A program made the position numbers and the translations under genes. Below are positions 8,785 to 17,728 of a stretch of 64,000 bases of DNA, piece by piece. The first letter of the stretch is position 1. Each line of letters begins with the position of its first letter. Origin of the DNA: JBHYDC01 sp051861205 (GTDB lineage: Bacteria; Pseudomonadota; Alphaproteobacteria; Rhizobiales; Pleomorphomonadaceae); NCBI GenBank assembly GCA_051861205.1, contig JBHYDC010000002.1, positions 62,001 to 126,000 on the forward strand, given 5' to 3'. The notes under the pieces were generated by a model. That model saw only the letters and a program-made list of their open reading frames with translations, was not told the origin of the DNA and did no database searches.

Positions 8785-9960
8785 GTGGCCAATAATGATT
8801 CCTATGTCGAAGTGACGAAGAAGACCTGGACGGGCGGCATCAAGAATGCGGTCGCCGGGGTTGGAATCGGCCTCATCCTCGTCATCGGCAGCGTCGCTGC
8901 CCTGTTTTGGAACGAGGGACGAGCGGTCACAACGGCGCGCTCGCTCGCCGAAGGCCGCGGGCTCGTCCAATCCGTGGACGCCGCGCGCATCGACGCGGTC
9001 CATGACAACGGGCTCGTTCACCTCAGCGGCCAACTCGTCATCCCTGAAGATCTCACCGACGAGGAATTCGACTTCACCGCCAACGCCGTGCAACTCGTCC
9101 GTAAGGTCGAGATGTATCAGTGGCGCGAGACCAAGGAGACCTCCACGCGCAAGAGTGCCGACGGCGGCGAGGAAACGGTCACGACCTACAGCTACGATCG
9201 TGTCTGGAACGACGATCGGATCGATTCCTCGACGTTCAAGAAAGCCGCCGAGCACGAAAATCCGTCCAAACTCATCGAAAGCCTCACCGTTTCCGCCCCC
9301 ACAGGAACGATCGGTGCGTTCACCGTGGACCGCAATACGCTCGACAAACTGACCGCATCTGAAAAGCTCCCTTTCCCGAGCGAGAGCGTGGCGGACCTCG
9401 AAGACTGGCTCGCTCTGGATAAACCGATCACGGTTCTCGACGGCGTTTTGCGCGTCGGCGACAACCCGTCCAAGCCGGTCATCGGCGATTTGCGGATCAC
9501 CTTCGAGACGGTCCCGCCGTCGGTCATTAGCGTTATCGGCCGTCAGACCGGCTCGAACATCGCGCCCTATCAGACCGCTGCCGGCGACCAACTGATGATG
9601 GTCGATGCCGGAACCGTGCCCCCCGAAATAATGTTTGCCAACGCCGAAGCCGAAAATGCTTTGATCACTTGGCTGATCAGGGGCTTCGGGCTCCTGTTCC
9701 TTTTCATAGGCTTCCGCTTGCTGATGGGCCCGGTTGACGCCCTCGTCTCCGTCATCCCGGTCTTCGGTTCGCTCGTCAGCCTTGGTACAGGCCTCCTCGC
9801 CTTTGCTCTGACGGCCCTGATCGGACCCACGACGATCGCGATCGCGTGGATTTGGTACAGGCCTGTTCTCGCGATCGGAATTCTTCTGGTCGGCGCGGCC
9901 GTCAGCGCGGGCGTCTGGGCCATGGGCCGCCGCAAGCTGGCTGCGGCAGCACCCGCATAA
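8785..9960 (+). CDS. TMEM43-family membrane protein
   Basis: A 391-aa integral membrane protein. It has one hydrophobic helix near residues 21-41, a large extracytoplasmic domain of about 250 residues (with the WNEGRAV..A..L.EG motif right after the helix), and three closely spaced C-terminal helices from about residue 290. This matches the TMEM43/LUMA family (DUF1625), whose bacterial members have no established role. The ATG at 8785 is preceded by GGAGG. It is transcribed in the same direction as yejF but 64 nt away, so it may or may not be co-transcribed. Confidence 0.8.
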   Translation: MANNDSYVEVTKKTWTGGIKNAVAGVGIGLILVIGSVAALFWNEGRAVTTARSLAEGRGLVQSVDAARIDAVHDNGLVHLSGQLVIPEDLTDEEFDFTANAVQLVRKVEMYQWRETKETSTRKSADGGEETVTTYSYDRVWNDDRIDSSTFKKAAEHENPSKLIESLTVSAPTGTIGAFTVDRNTLDKLTASEKLPFPSESVADLEDWLALDKPITVLDGVLRVGDNPSKPVIGDLRITFETVPPSVISVIGRQTGSNIAPYQTAAGDQLMMVDAGTVPPEIMFANAEAENALITWLIRGFGLLFLFIGFRLLMGPVDALVSVIPVFGSLVSLGTGLLAFALTALIGPTTIAIAWIWYRPVLAIGILLVGAAVSAGVWAMGRRKLAAAAPA

Positions 9961-10120
9961 CCGCGAGATAGGGGCCTCGTCTTAAGATAGAGGTCGCGTG
10001 TTCCGGGCAAGCGACTTCCAGCTTTGCTCGCCCGTCCGCCCTGTCAGCTTATGACAATGTTGCGGTCGCACAGTGATGCTGAAACGTGCCGGTTCCCGGT
10101 GCGATCAGCAGGAGACTGTC

Positions 10121-10959
10121 TTGACCGCGATTCGCCCCTTTCTTCTTGCCGCCCTGGTTTTGATTCCCGGCGCGGCCCATGCAGCGGATCTTCCCCCCAT
10201 CGACCAGACGGAGCCGGGTCAAGTTTCCGAGCCACCGGCGGCGAGCCCCTGGTCGGCCCGCATCAGCGCCGGTGCCGGATTTGCGCCGGATTACGAAGGA
10301 TCCGACGAATATGCCATCGTTCCGGCCTTCGGGGGCAGTTTCAATTATGGCAATCGGTATCTGTCGCTGGAAGGTTTCGATCTGAAAGCCAACGTTTGGG
10401 ATAGTAGCTCGATTAACTTTGGCCCCGTCGTTTCTTATCAATTGGGCCGCAAGGACGTTGAAGATGCGATCGTAAAGCGTATGAAGGATATCGACGACTC
10501 CGTCAGCATCGGCGGTTTCGGCAGTTACAGCTTGGCGGGCCTTTTGAATGGAAATGATTCCGTCACATTCGGGGTCCAGGCGTTGGACGACGTTTCCGGC
10601 GTATCGGACGGCTTTGTTGGCACAGCCTCAATCGGCTACGCGACGCCGCTATCCGATCCCTTCTTCGCCAGCCTGACGGCAACCACCTCCCTCGCCAGCA
10701 AGGATTACGCGCGAACCTATTTCGGGGTCAGCGCCGCTGACAACGCGGCAAGCGGTCTTGCCACCTTCGCGCCTGAAGCCGGGATTAAGGACGTCGGGAT
10801 CGCCGCCACGCTAACCTATGCCGTCACTGAACGTGGTCGGTTACGGCGATCGGCAGCGTGAGCCAATTGCTTGGAGATTTCGCCGATAGCCCCATCGTCG
10901 ACCAGCGCGGATCAGCTATCCAGACGGCGGTATTCCTGACCGTGAACAAGACATTCTGA
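10121..10959 (+). pseudogene. OmpV/MipA-family outer membrane protein, single-base frameshift near the C-terminus
   Basis: Start TTG at 10121 with AGGAG at 10110-10114, then a signal peptide ending AAHAADL. The body reads as an MipA/OmpV beta-barrel (ISAGAGFAPDYEGSDEY..PAFGG, FGPVVSYQLGRKD). The reading frame runs to a stop at 10859-10861 (…VTERGRLRRSAA). In the -1 frame the conserved ending continues (…WSVTAIGSVSQLLGDF…) and closes at 10957-10959 with a C-terminal Phe typical of outer membrane proteins. Restoring one T at about 10834 (cgt-tgg) rejoins both frames into about 279 aa. As written, the last barrel strands and the terminal Phe are lost. It is a true lesion or a sequencing error. 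Confidence 0.85.
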
Positions 10960-10968
10960 GGAGAGGCG

Positions 10969-12360
10969 TCAAACCGGGGACATCGCGTTCCCGGTTGCCC
11001 TGCCCATCTGGAGCGATAGTTCGAGCTGGAATGTCGAGCCACCGCCATAGGTCTCGCCGACGAGAGCCCGGCCACCGTGGAGCGCTGCCACTTGGCGAAC
11101 GATGGCCAGACCTAGCCCCGTTCCAGGCTTCGCCTCGTTGCCCCGCCAGAACGGTTCGAACACAAGATCGCGGCCACTTGTCGGGATCCCTGGCCCGTGG
11201 TCGACAACAATGACGATAGCTTTCTGCTTTATTAGATCCAAGCGGATCCCGACCTCGACGGAGTGACCGTCCGGCTCGACCACCAGTGCATTGTCGACCA
11301 GATTGGCGACCGCACTTGCCACGGCGCGCCCATAGGCGACAAATCGAATTGCCGGTTCGTCCGGATGATAGGACACATTCCGGCCGGACCGGATCGCTAG
11401 CGGAGCCCGGTCCGCCAGAACATGGGCCACGAGCGCCACCAAGTCGATCTCTTGCGGTGCATCCTGCTTCAACTGATCGAGCCGGGCCACCGTGAGGAGC
11501 TGCTCGACGAGGCCATGAAGCCGATGGACGTCCCTGAGAAGCGCGGTCCGAATGTCGGTGTGAGGCAGTGTTTCGATCCGGCTTTGCAAGATCGCGATGG
11601 GTGTTCGCATTTCGTGGGCCGCATTGGCGCTGTACAAGCGCTGGCGCCTGATGCCTTCGTCGAGGCGGATCAGAGCACCGTTGATCGCGGTCACGAGCGG
11701 CTGCAGTTCTGTCGGCAGTCCGGTTTCCGGCAACCTTTGGCCAACGGATTGGATATCGATGAGGCTGGCTTCGGTGGTCACACTATCCAGCGACGCCAGC
11801 GATCGTCGCACCACGAGCGGCACTGCCACCAGTGCGCCCAAAATGGCGGGGGCGAACATCGGCAGGATCACAGGAAGAAAGATCCAGACGAAACTGGGTA
11901 GATCCTCGGCTTGGAAAACGTTTCCGGCTGTTGCGAGCACCAACTCACCTGCTGGCGTGGTGAGGGTCTGGATGAGGAGAAAACCGCCCGCCGGATTGGC
12001 CGCTGCCAATGAGCCCTCCGCGAGCGGCACGAGCGCGCCCAGTGCTTGGATCACGCCGGAAAGGCCGGGATCGGATCCGGGCAGGGGCCGCCCGATGGCT
12101 CTTTCCACGATCGCGAAGCGGAAGCTCGGACGGCGGGCGATATAGCCGGCGACGGCAGGATCTCCGGAGATGGATAAAGTCCCGTCGGCGGAACGGTGGA
12201 GAGCTGCTGTCGCAAGCCGCCGGAAGGTTTAGTCGGCAATGTTGGAATAAGAAACATAGGGCGCGAAGAGCGGAAACAGCGCCATGCTCGCCGTCAGCGT
12301 AAGGGCCTGTGCGCCGATCAGCCTTGTCAGCAGCGTTCGCGATAGCGACAGGGCCTTCAC
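10969..12360 (-). pseudogene. Two-component sensor histidine kinase interrupted by an in-frame TAA
   Basis: The intact gene would be 463 codons from a GTG at 12360, overlapping the response regulator end by 4 nt (GTGA). The first 43 codons encode a membrane helix (LTRLIGAQALTLTASMALF). Codon 44 is TAA at 12231..12229, after which the same frame runs on to 10969. The remainder has a second helix, HisKA (SANAAHEMRTPIAILQSRIE), N box (ANLVDNALV), G1 (VVDHGPGIP) and G2 (GTGLGLAIV). A GTG at 12108 could start a truncated product lacking the first helix and half of the sensor region. A single substitution would restore the gene. Confidence 0.88.
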
Positions 12361-13027
12361 GGGTTCACCTCATCCAGCATGTAGCCGAGTCCACGCACCG
12401 GATGAATCGCAACCCCGGCCGAGCTTGCGACCAGCTTGCCTCTGAGCCGTGAGCATCCAGCGTGTTCGACTGTATGTCGTCGGCGAACCCATAGGTGTAT
12501 TCGATCAGGACGGATCGGAGAACAACACGGCGTGCACGCGTGATCAGCATTTCGAGGATGGAAAGTTCCTGCCTGTTGAGAAGGATGGGTTCCCCCTCGA
12601 TCGTGAACTCTCTGGAGGCGGCGCTGTAGACCAGCCGCCCGCAGCGAACGGGCGGCAAATCGGCAGCCGTGCGGCGCCTCAGGAGGGCGTGCACTCGTGC
12701 CATGAGTTCGTCCGCCTCGAAGGGCTTCACGAGATAATCGTCCGCGCCTTGGTCGAGCGCCTGGACACGCTCGGCCACGGTGTCAAGCGCCGTGAGCATG
12801 AGAACGGGCACGCCAGGGTGGCGGCGGCGCAATCCTGGTATAAGGCTCATGCCGTCGCCGTCCGGCACCCGCCGGTCCAGGATGAACAGCGCATATTGCG
12901 AAACCGCCGTCGCAGATTCCACGTCGGCGAGGCAACCGACGACATCCACGACATAGCCGTTCCGGACTGAAACGTCATGGATGAGGTCGGCCATCGGGGC
13001 TTCGTCCTCAAGTAGCAGGACTTTCAA
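12357..13027 (-). pseudogene. OmpR-family response regulator with frameshifted DNA-binding domain
   Basis: TTG start at 13027 with GGAGGGG upstream. The receiver domain is complete (LLLEDE, phosphoacceptor in FILDRRVPDGDG, LTAL, VKPFE). The winged-helix domain reads normally to SNTLDAH, then shifts frame at about 12450. The native continuation (RLRGKLV…VRGLGYMLDEVNP) lies in another frame and stops at 12357-12359, overlapping the kinase GTG. The net loss fits a 7-nt deletion removing roughly the VS of 'HVSRLR'. The open frame instead runs to 12365 with a nonsense tail. The recognition helix and wing are lost, so DNA binding should fail. Confidence 0.87.
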
Positions 13028-13190
13028 GTCGGCCCCTCCGCCCGATCAGTCTGAGCTTCCAACATTGCGCGAAACTGACTTACGGATCATTGCCGGCCAT
13101 GACGAAGTCCAAGTCGACCCGGTGCATGTCAGACGTCTGCAATCACCATGTGGCTAATTCGTCCGGCAACAAAGGGGCTGGACCGAATTC

Positions 13191-13859
13191 ATGGATAAGC
13201 GATCGACTCTTCAAAGAGCTGTTACGGTGTGTGCAGCGATGACATGGCCGTTTCTCCTGGCCGGCTGCGCGAGCCAGAAAGTGACCGAAACCGGCTATCT
13301 GTCCGCAGGCTATGCCGATTTACGTCCGGAGACGCCAACCTCCGGCACGCTCATGAGGAAACCCGACACCGCGGTGCTGGCGCGCTACGACTCGGTGATG
13401 GTTGACCCCGTCGAGCTTCAAATCGACACGGTCGCCGGAATCGGAACCGCTGGGGCCAGCCTGTCCGCGGTCGATCGAACCGAACTTCAGAAAGTCGCCG
13501 AAGCCGCGACCACAAAAATCCGCGAAGCCCTTTCGAAAGAATGGACCGTCGTAACCCGCCCGGGCCCTCGGACCCTGCGGATCCGAACGGCATTGACCGC
13601 TGTTCGCAAGGCCAATCCGGGCATCAACCTTGTTCTCACGATCGTAATCGTTCCGCTCGACAACGGCGGGCTCAGTGCAGAGGCGGACATTCTAGGAGCG
13701 AACGGCAAGTCGGTCGCCTCGCTCACTTGGGTCGACCAGGGGCGGCTTAATCCAACCGGCTATTTCAGCCCCTTCGGCCACGCGAAGGCGGTGACATCTG
13801 GTCTGGCGGGCAAGATCGCAAAGCTTTTGAAGCGCCCGAAGGCAAGTGCCGTAAGCTGA
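13191..13859 (+). CDS. DUF3313-like lipoprotein
   Basis: A 222-aa predicted lipoprotein with a signal peptide ending in a clear lipobox LLAGC (Cys at about residue 26), then GYLSAGYADLRP and a beta-rich body (VDPVEL, LRIRTALTAV). This resembles the DUF3313 family, which has no established role. The ATG at 13191 gives a normal signal sequence. The gene stands alone, diverging from the broken response regulator (163 nt between starts). The envelope location is well supported; the function is unknown. Confidence 0.75.
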   Translation: MDKRSTLQRAVTVCAAMTWPFLLAGCASQKVTETGYLSAGYADLRPETPTSGTLMRKPDTAVLARYDSVMVDPVELQIDTVAGIGTAGASLSAVDRTELQKVAEAATTKIREALSKEWTVVTRPGPRTLRIRTALTAVRKANPGINLVLTIVIVPLDNGGLSAEADILGANGKSVASLTWVDQGRLNPTGYFSPFGHAKAVTSGLAGKIAKLLKRPKASAVS

Positions 13860-13922
13860 CACCGCTGACATCGCCGGTTGCAGCTTCATCGCTCATTAGG
13901 TTGTTGAGACTCGACGTTTCGG

Positions 13923-14543
13923 CTAAACCGTGCCTGATCGCCACTGTTTGCGCTGTTCCTGGCGCCGCACCCAATCCTCGGTGGGGCAAAGGCTGAGCGT
14001 GCAGATGCGTTCCTCGCAGAGCCGGCAAATGCGATCAGCCGCCGCCGGTTCGTCCGCGAGGATGCGCAGAAGTTCTTCGATGGTCGATGCCAACCGTGTC
14101 TGAGCGCGCTTCGGCAGCGTGGTGACGAGGCGTTCCAGCACGCGCAGCCGCTGGCGCTGCACGGTGTCGGCGATCGCCTGGCCGCGTTCCGTTACCGAAA
14201 GACCGACGGCACGGGCGTCGCTTGGATGGGCGGCGCGTAGGATCAGGCCGCGCTTCACGAGCCGGTCGGCGACGCGAACGGTGCCCGAATGGCTCATGTC
14301 GAGGATGGCCGCCAGCTCGTCGAGCCGAATGCCGGGCCACTGCATCACCGTGTTGAGCGCTGCCGCATCCGGACCATCGGAGGGTAGGTCCGCCGGCTGG
14401 CTTTCCCGCACTAGGTCTGACAACGCCACTGATAAGGCGCCAAGCCGGTTCGCCAGCAAGGCCACATCGAGCAGATCGCCGGCAGGTTTCGCCCCGCCAG
14501 ACTGACCCGTGGCCGTGTCGTCGGATTCAGATTTCAGCGCCAT
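13923..14543 (-). CDS. MarR-family transcriptional regulator
   Basis: A 206-aa regulator. The central winged helix-turn-helix (GIRLDELAAILDMSHSGTVR..DRLVKRGLI, then RAVGLSVTERGQAI) is typical of MarR. A Cys-rich C-terminal segment (CRLCEERICTLSLC) is unusual and might bind metal or sense redox state. The start is taken as the ATG at 14543. It lacks a well-placed Shine-Dalgarno, and an in-frame GTG slightly upstream (preceding PQEIQKP) is an alternative. It is divergent from the arginase-family gene across about 260 nt, so regulation of that gene is plausible. Confidence 0.8.
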   Translation of the reverse strand: MALKSESDDTATGQSGGAKPAGDLLDVALLANRLGALSVALSDLVRESQPADLPSDGPDAAALNTVMQWPGIRLDELAAILDMSHSGTVRVADRLVKRGLILRAAHPSDARAVGLSVTERGQAIADTVQRQRLRVLERLVTTLPKRAQTRLASTIEELLRILADEPAAADRICRLCEERICTLSLCPTEDWVRRQEQRKQWRSGTV

Positions 14544-14806
14544 CGGCTTTTGAATCTCCTGAGGCACGTTCAGAACCTTTGCTGTCGCAACGCCATCGCC
14601 ATGGGGTCGATTGAGCGGCGCCTCGGAACCTATCGTCTGCCTCGCGACATGCGAACAGATAATTTGCCGCCGCCCAGCCGCATTCTTGAAACGCCGTCCG
14701 GTCGCGAGGCTGCGTGCTATCCCAAAATTTAATTGCACATAGCATATTTTTATCTGCTTATAACATTTAAATAGCCCAACTGAACAGCAAGGACCGGGGT
14801 GTTTGA

Positions 14807-15691
14807 ATGTCCAGCCGCTATGCCGTCTACTCCGCTCCATCCATCCTCGGACTATGGCCAAGCGGTGTTCAAAAACTCGGCGAAACGCTTCTGGAGCATG
14901 GATTTGCCGAGCGGATAGGCACCTCGCTCGCCGGCACCCTGGTTCCCCCGCCTTATTCGCGCGACCGCGATCCGGTGACGGGCTTCATCAACGGCCTTGC
15001 CGCGCGACAATATGCGCTCGATCTGGAACGGCTGATCGCGGGGGATTTCGATGCTAAGCGCATCCCGATCATTCTTGGAGGGGATTGCTCGATCCTGCAT
15101 GGCGCGCTGATCGCGCTGAAGCGCCTGGGCCGGCATGGGCTGTTCTATATGGACGGCCATGCCGATTACTATCGAAGCACAGACTACCTCACCGGCGAAA
15201 TCGCCGACATGGGGCTCGCGATCGCTACGGGCGCCAACCACCCGCTGCTGGCCGATATCGACGGTCTCGCGCCTTACATCATACCTGAGGACGCGGCGGC
15301 CTTCGGCTTTCGCGATGAAGAGTTGATGTTGGCCGACGGTTCGCAGCCCATTCGTGGTTCGGGAATCGCTCTTTTTGACTTGCCGAGGATCCGCCGCATC
15401 GGCTTCGACGCGGCAATTGCCGAGGCCGTTCGCCAGCTCTCGGATCCTGGCATCCATGGCATTTTCGTGCATTTCGACACCGATGCCCTCAGCGACGCCG
15501 TGAACCCGGCGGTCGACTACCGGATACCGGACGGGCTCAGCTTCGACGAGGCCGAGGCCGCCATTCGCGCCATTCGAAACACCGGCAAGATGATGGGTCT
15601 GACGGTTTCGATCTTCAACCCGCGCCTCGATCCAGACGGCCGGATCGCCCTCGGCATCACCGAATGCCTCGTGAAGGCCCTGCGCTACTGA
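14807..15691 (+). CDS. Arginase/agmatinase-family ureohydrolase
   Basis: A 294-aa member of the binuclear manganese ureohydrolase family, which cleaves guanidino compounds such as arginine, agmatine, guanidinobutyrate or formiminoglutamate. The metal-ligand motifs are visible: GGDCS (about residue 92, Cys where His is usual), MDGHADYY and HFDTDALSD. The Cys in GGDCS replaces one metal ligand His, so activity or metal content may differ. The upstream region 14720-14780 is strikingly AT-rich and probably holds the promoter. It is followed after 46 nt by an FAD amine oxidase, which suggests joint degradation of a guanidino/amine compound; the substrate is unknown. Confidence 0.82.
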   Translation: MSSRYAVYSAPSILGLWPSGVQKLGETLLEHGFAERIGTSLAGTLVPPPYSRDRDPVTGFINGLAARQYALDLERLIAGDFDAKRIPIILGGDCSILHGALIALKRLGRHGLFYMDGHADYYRSTDYLTGEIADMGLAIATGANHPLLADIDGLAPYIIPEDAAAFGFRDEELMLADGSQPIRGSGIALFDLPRIRRIGFDAAIAEAVRQLSDPGIHGIFVHFDTDALSDAVNPAVDYRIPDGLSFDEAEAAIRAIRNTGKMMGLTVSIFNPRLDPDGRIALGITECLVKALRY

Positions 15692-15737
15692 CAGATGCGG
15701 CCGCTCGAACCTTTTTCCAAACAGGACAGCTTTCATC

Positions 15738-16988
15738 ATGATCCACGACTTGGACGTCCTCGTCATTGGCGCGGGGGCCGCCGGCCTTGCTGCCGGCTTG
15801 ACGCTGCGCAAGGTCGGCGCTGCCTTCAAGATCATCGAAGCTCAAGGCCGCATCGGCGGCCGGGCCTGGACGGATCACTCCACATTTCCCGGCATTCCCT
15901 ACGACAAGGGCTGTCATTGGCTGCATTGTGCGTCGGTCAATCCCTTCGTGGAGATCGCCGACAAACTGGGTTTCCGCTACAAGGCGGGAACGTCCTGGCG
16001 CAGCCAAGTGCTGCTTGTGGGCGAGGGCCGGCAAGCCGATCGGCAAATCGTCGAGGCATCCCGCGAGGCGCTCTACGCCGCTATGCAGCGGATCGCGGAT
16101 GCCGGTCTGGATGGGCGTGATGTGCCCTTCTCAGACGTGCTCGATCCGTCCGATCCATGGTACCGGCTTATCTACCGCACGCTGACGCAGGTCATGTCCG
16201 GCGATCCGGAGCGCTGCTCGACCCTGGATTTCGCCCGCTATCACGACACCGACGAGGATTACCCCGTCGAAGGCGGGCTCGGCGCCTTGGTGGCCCGCAA
16301 TGCCGGGGATCTTGAGGTGGAGCTGAATACGCCGGCCTACCGCATCGATTGGTCGGGAAGCGGCGTGCGTGTCGAAACCGCGCGCGGCACCCTCTCCGCC
16401 AAGGCTGTCGTGGTGGCGGTGCCTCCGACGATCATGTCGGCCGGCCGGCTGCGTTTTGCGCCGGACCTGCCCGCGCGGACCGAGGGCGCGCTACACCATT
16501 GTCCGCTCGGAACCTTTGAAAAATACACCTTCCTGCTCGACCGGCCGCTCGACGGTCTCGATCATTGCTACTCCGACGTCATCGACGGCCCGCCGCTTAC
16601 CCGGCGGCCGTTCAATCTGCACATCCATCCCTTCGGCCGGCCCCTGGTCACGGGCCACATCGGCGGGTCTGTCGGGCGCGAAATCGAACAGGCAGGCGAG
16701 GCCGCCATGTATGAAGCCGGCCTCGACGCGCTCGTTCACGCCTTCGGCTCGGGCATCAGACACCGGATCCGCGCCTCCGACTTCACCCATTGGACGTCCG
16801 ATCCTTGGGCGCTCGGCGCTTACTCCCATTGCTTGCCCGGCTATGCCGACGCCCGGCCGATCCTCAACGAGGCGGTCGGCGACCGCATTTTCTTTGCCGG
16901 GGAGCATACGTCGCTGGAATTCTTCGCCACAGTGCATGGCGCGCATATCTCAGGGATTACCGCAGCCACGCGCGCGTTGCGGGCTTAG
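15738..16988 (+). CDS. FAD-dependent amine oxidase
   Basis: A 416-aa flavin amine oxidase. The N-terminal dinucleotide-binding motif VIGAGAAGLAAGLTL is followed by the E..GRIGGRAWT motif, and the C-terminal FAD motif is DRIFFAGEHTS..FFATVHGA. This is the monoamine/polyamine oxidase fold, oxidising amines to aldehydes with release of H2O2 and ammonia. It sits 46 nt after the arginase-family gene and is probably in its operon. It lies 47 nt ahead of trpF but does not obviously belong to the tryptophan genes. The specific amine is not deducible. Confidence 0.85.
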   Translation: MIHDLDVLVIGAGAAGLAAGLTLRKVGAAFKIIEAQGRIGGRAWTDHSTFPGIPYDKGCHWLHCASVNPFVEIADKLGFRYKAGTSWRSQVLLVGEGRQADRQIVEASREALYAAMQRIADAGLDGRDVPFSDVLDPSDPWYRLIYRTLTQVMSGDPERCSTLDFARYHDTDEDYPVEGGLGALVARNAGDLEVELNTPAYRIDWSGSGVRVETARGTLSAKAVVVAVPPTIMSAGRLRFAPDLPARTEGALHHCPLGTFEKYTFLLDRPLDGLDHCYSDVIDGPPLTRRPFNLHIHPFGRPLVTGHIGGSVGREIEQAGEAAMYEAGLDALVHAFGSGIRHRIRASDFTHWTSDPWALGAYSHCLPGYADARPILNEAVGDRIFFAGEHTSLEFFATVHGAHISGITAATRALRA

Positions 16989-17035
16989 CGGCGCACCCTC
17001 TCGACTCCGCTCCGTTTCCATGGCAGGTGCAGGCG

Positions 17036-17719
17036 ATGCCAGACGTATCGCCTCACCACCCCCCTCTCCTCATGAAGATTTGCGGCCTATCCACGGTCGA
17101 GGGTCTCGATTGGGCGATCGAGGCGGGGGCCGATATGGTCGGCCTTGTCCATTTCCCGGCGAGCCCCCGGCACGTGCCGCTCGACCACATCGCCGCGCTG
17201 GCCGATCACGCGCGCGGCCGGTCCGCCCTGGTGCTTCTCACCGTCGACGCCGATGACGATCTTTTGGATGCGCTCACCGCCGCCGCCCACCCCGATTATC
17301 TCCAGGCTCATGGCCGTGAAACCCCGGAGCGGATTGCCGCAGTTCGCGCCCGCTACCGCGTTCCGGTGATCAAGGCGCTCGGTGTTTCCAATGCTGGGGA
17401 TGTGGCCCGCGCCTCCGCATTCACGGGCGCCGCCGACCTTCTGCTCTTCGACGCCAAGCCCCCGAAGGACGCCACGCGCCCCGGCGGTCTCGGCGCTGTC
17501 TTCGATTGGTCGCTGCTCGGTGCCGCTCCTGAGGGCACGCGCTTCTTGCTTTCAGGTGGCCTCGGCCCTACCAACGTGGCTGAAGCCGTCCGGCGGGTCC
17601 GCCCCTACGGCGTCGACGTGTCGTCCGGTGTCGAGCGCGCGCCCGGACTCAAGGACGAGGCCATGATCCGCGCTTTCGCTGCCGCCGCCCGCGCCGCCCA
17701 CGACGAACCAGCCTTTTAA
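17036..17719 (+). CDS. trpF: Phosphoribosylanthranilate isomerase
   Basis: Catalyses the Amadori rearrangement of N-(5'-phosphoribosyl)anthranilate to CdRP, the third step of tryptophan synthesis. The 227-aa TIM barrel has the catalytic Cys in MKICGLS, the general-acid Asp in LLLFDAKPP, LSGGL and VDVSSGVE (phosphate binding). The start at 17036 is preceded by a weak AGGTG. An ATG at 17072 directly before KICGL is the alternative. It is followed after 9 nt by trpB; the order trpF-trpB-trpA is the usual one in this order of bacteria. Confidence 0.92.
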   Translation: MPDVSPHHPPLLMKICGLSTVEGLDWAIEAGADMVGLVHFPASPRHVPLDHIAALADHARGRSALVLLTVDADDDLLDALTAAAHPDYLQAHGRETPERIAAVRARYRVPVIKALGVSNAGDVARASAFTGAADLLLFDAKPPKDATRPGGLGAVFDWSLLGAAPEGTRFLLSGGLGPTNVAEAVRRVRPYGVDVSSGVERAPGLKDEAMIRAFAAAARAAHDEPAF

Positions 17720-17728
17720 GAGGTTCCA

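Noticed and set aside
10834..12450. Programmed frameshifting in the MipA and regulator genes
   Set aside because: No slippery heptamer or downstream structure is apparent, and the kinase between them has a plain stop codon. Mutational decay or sequence error is simpler.
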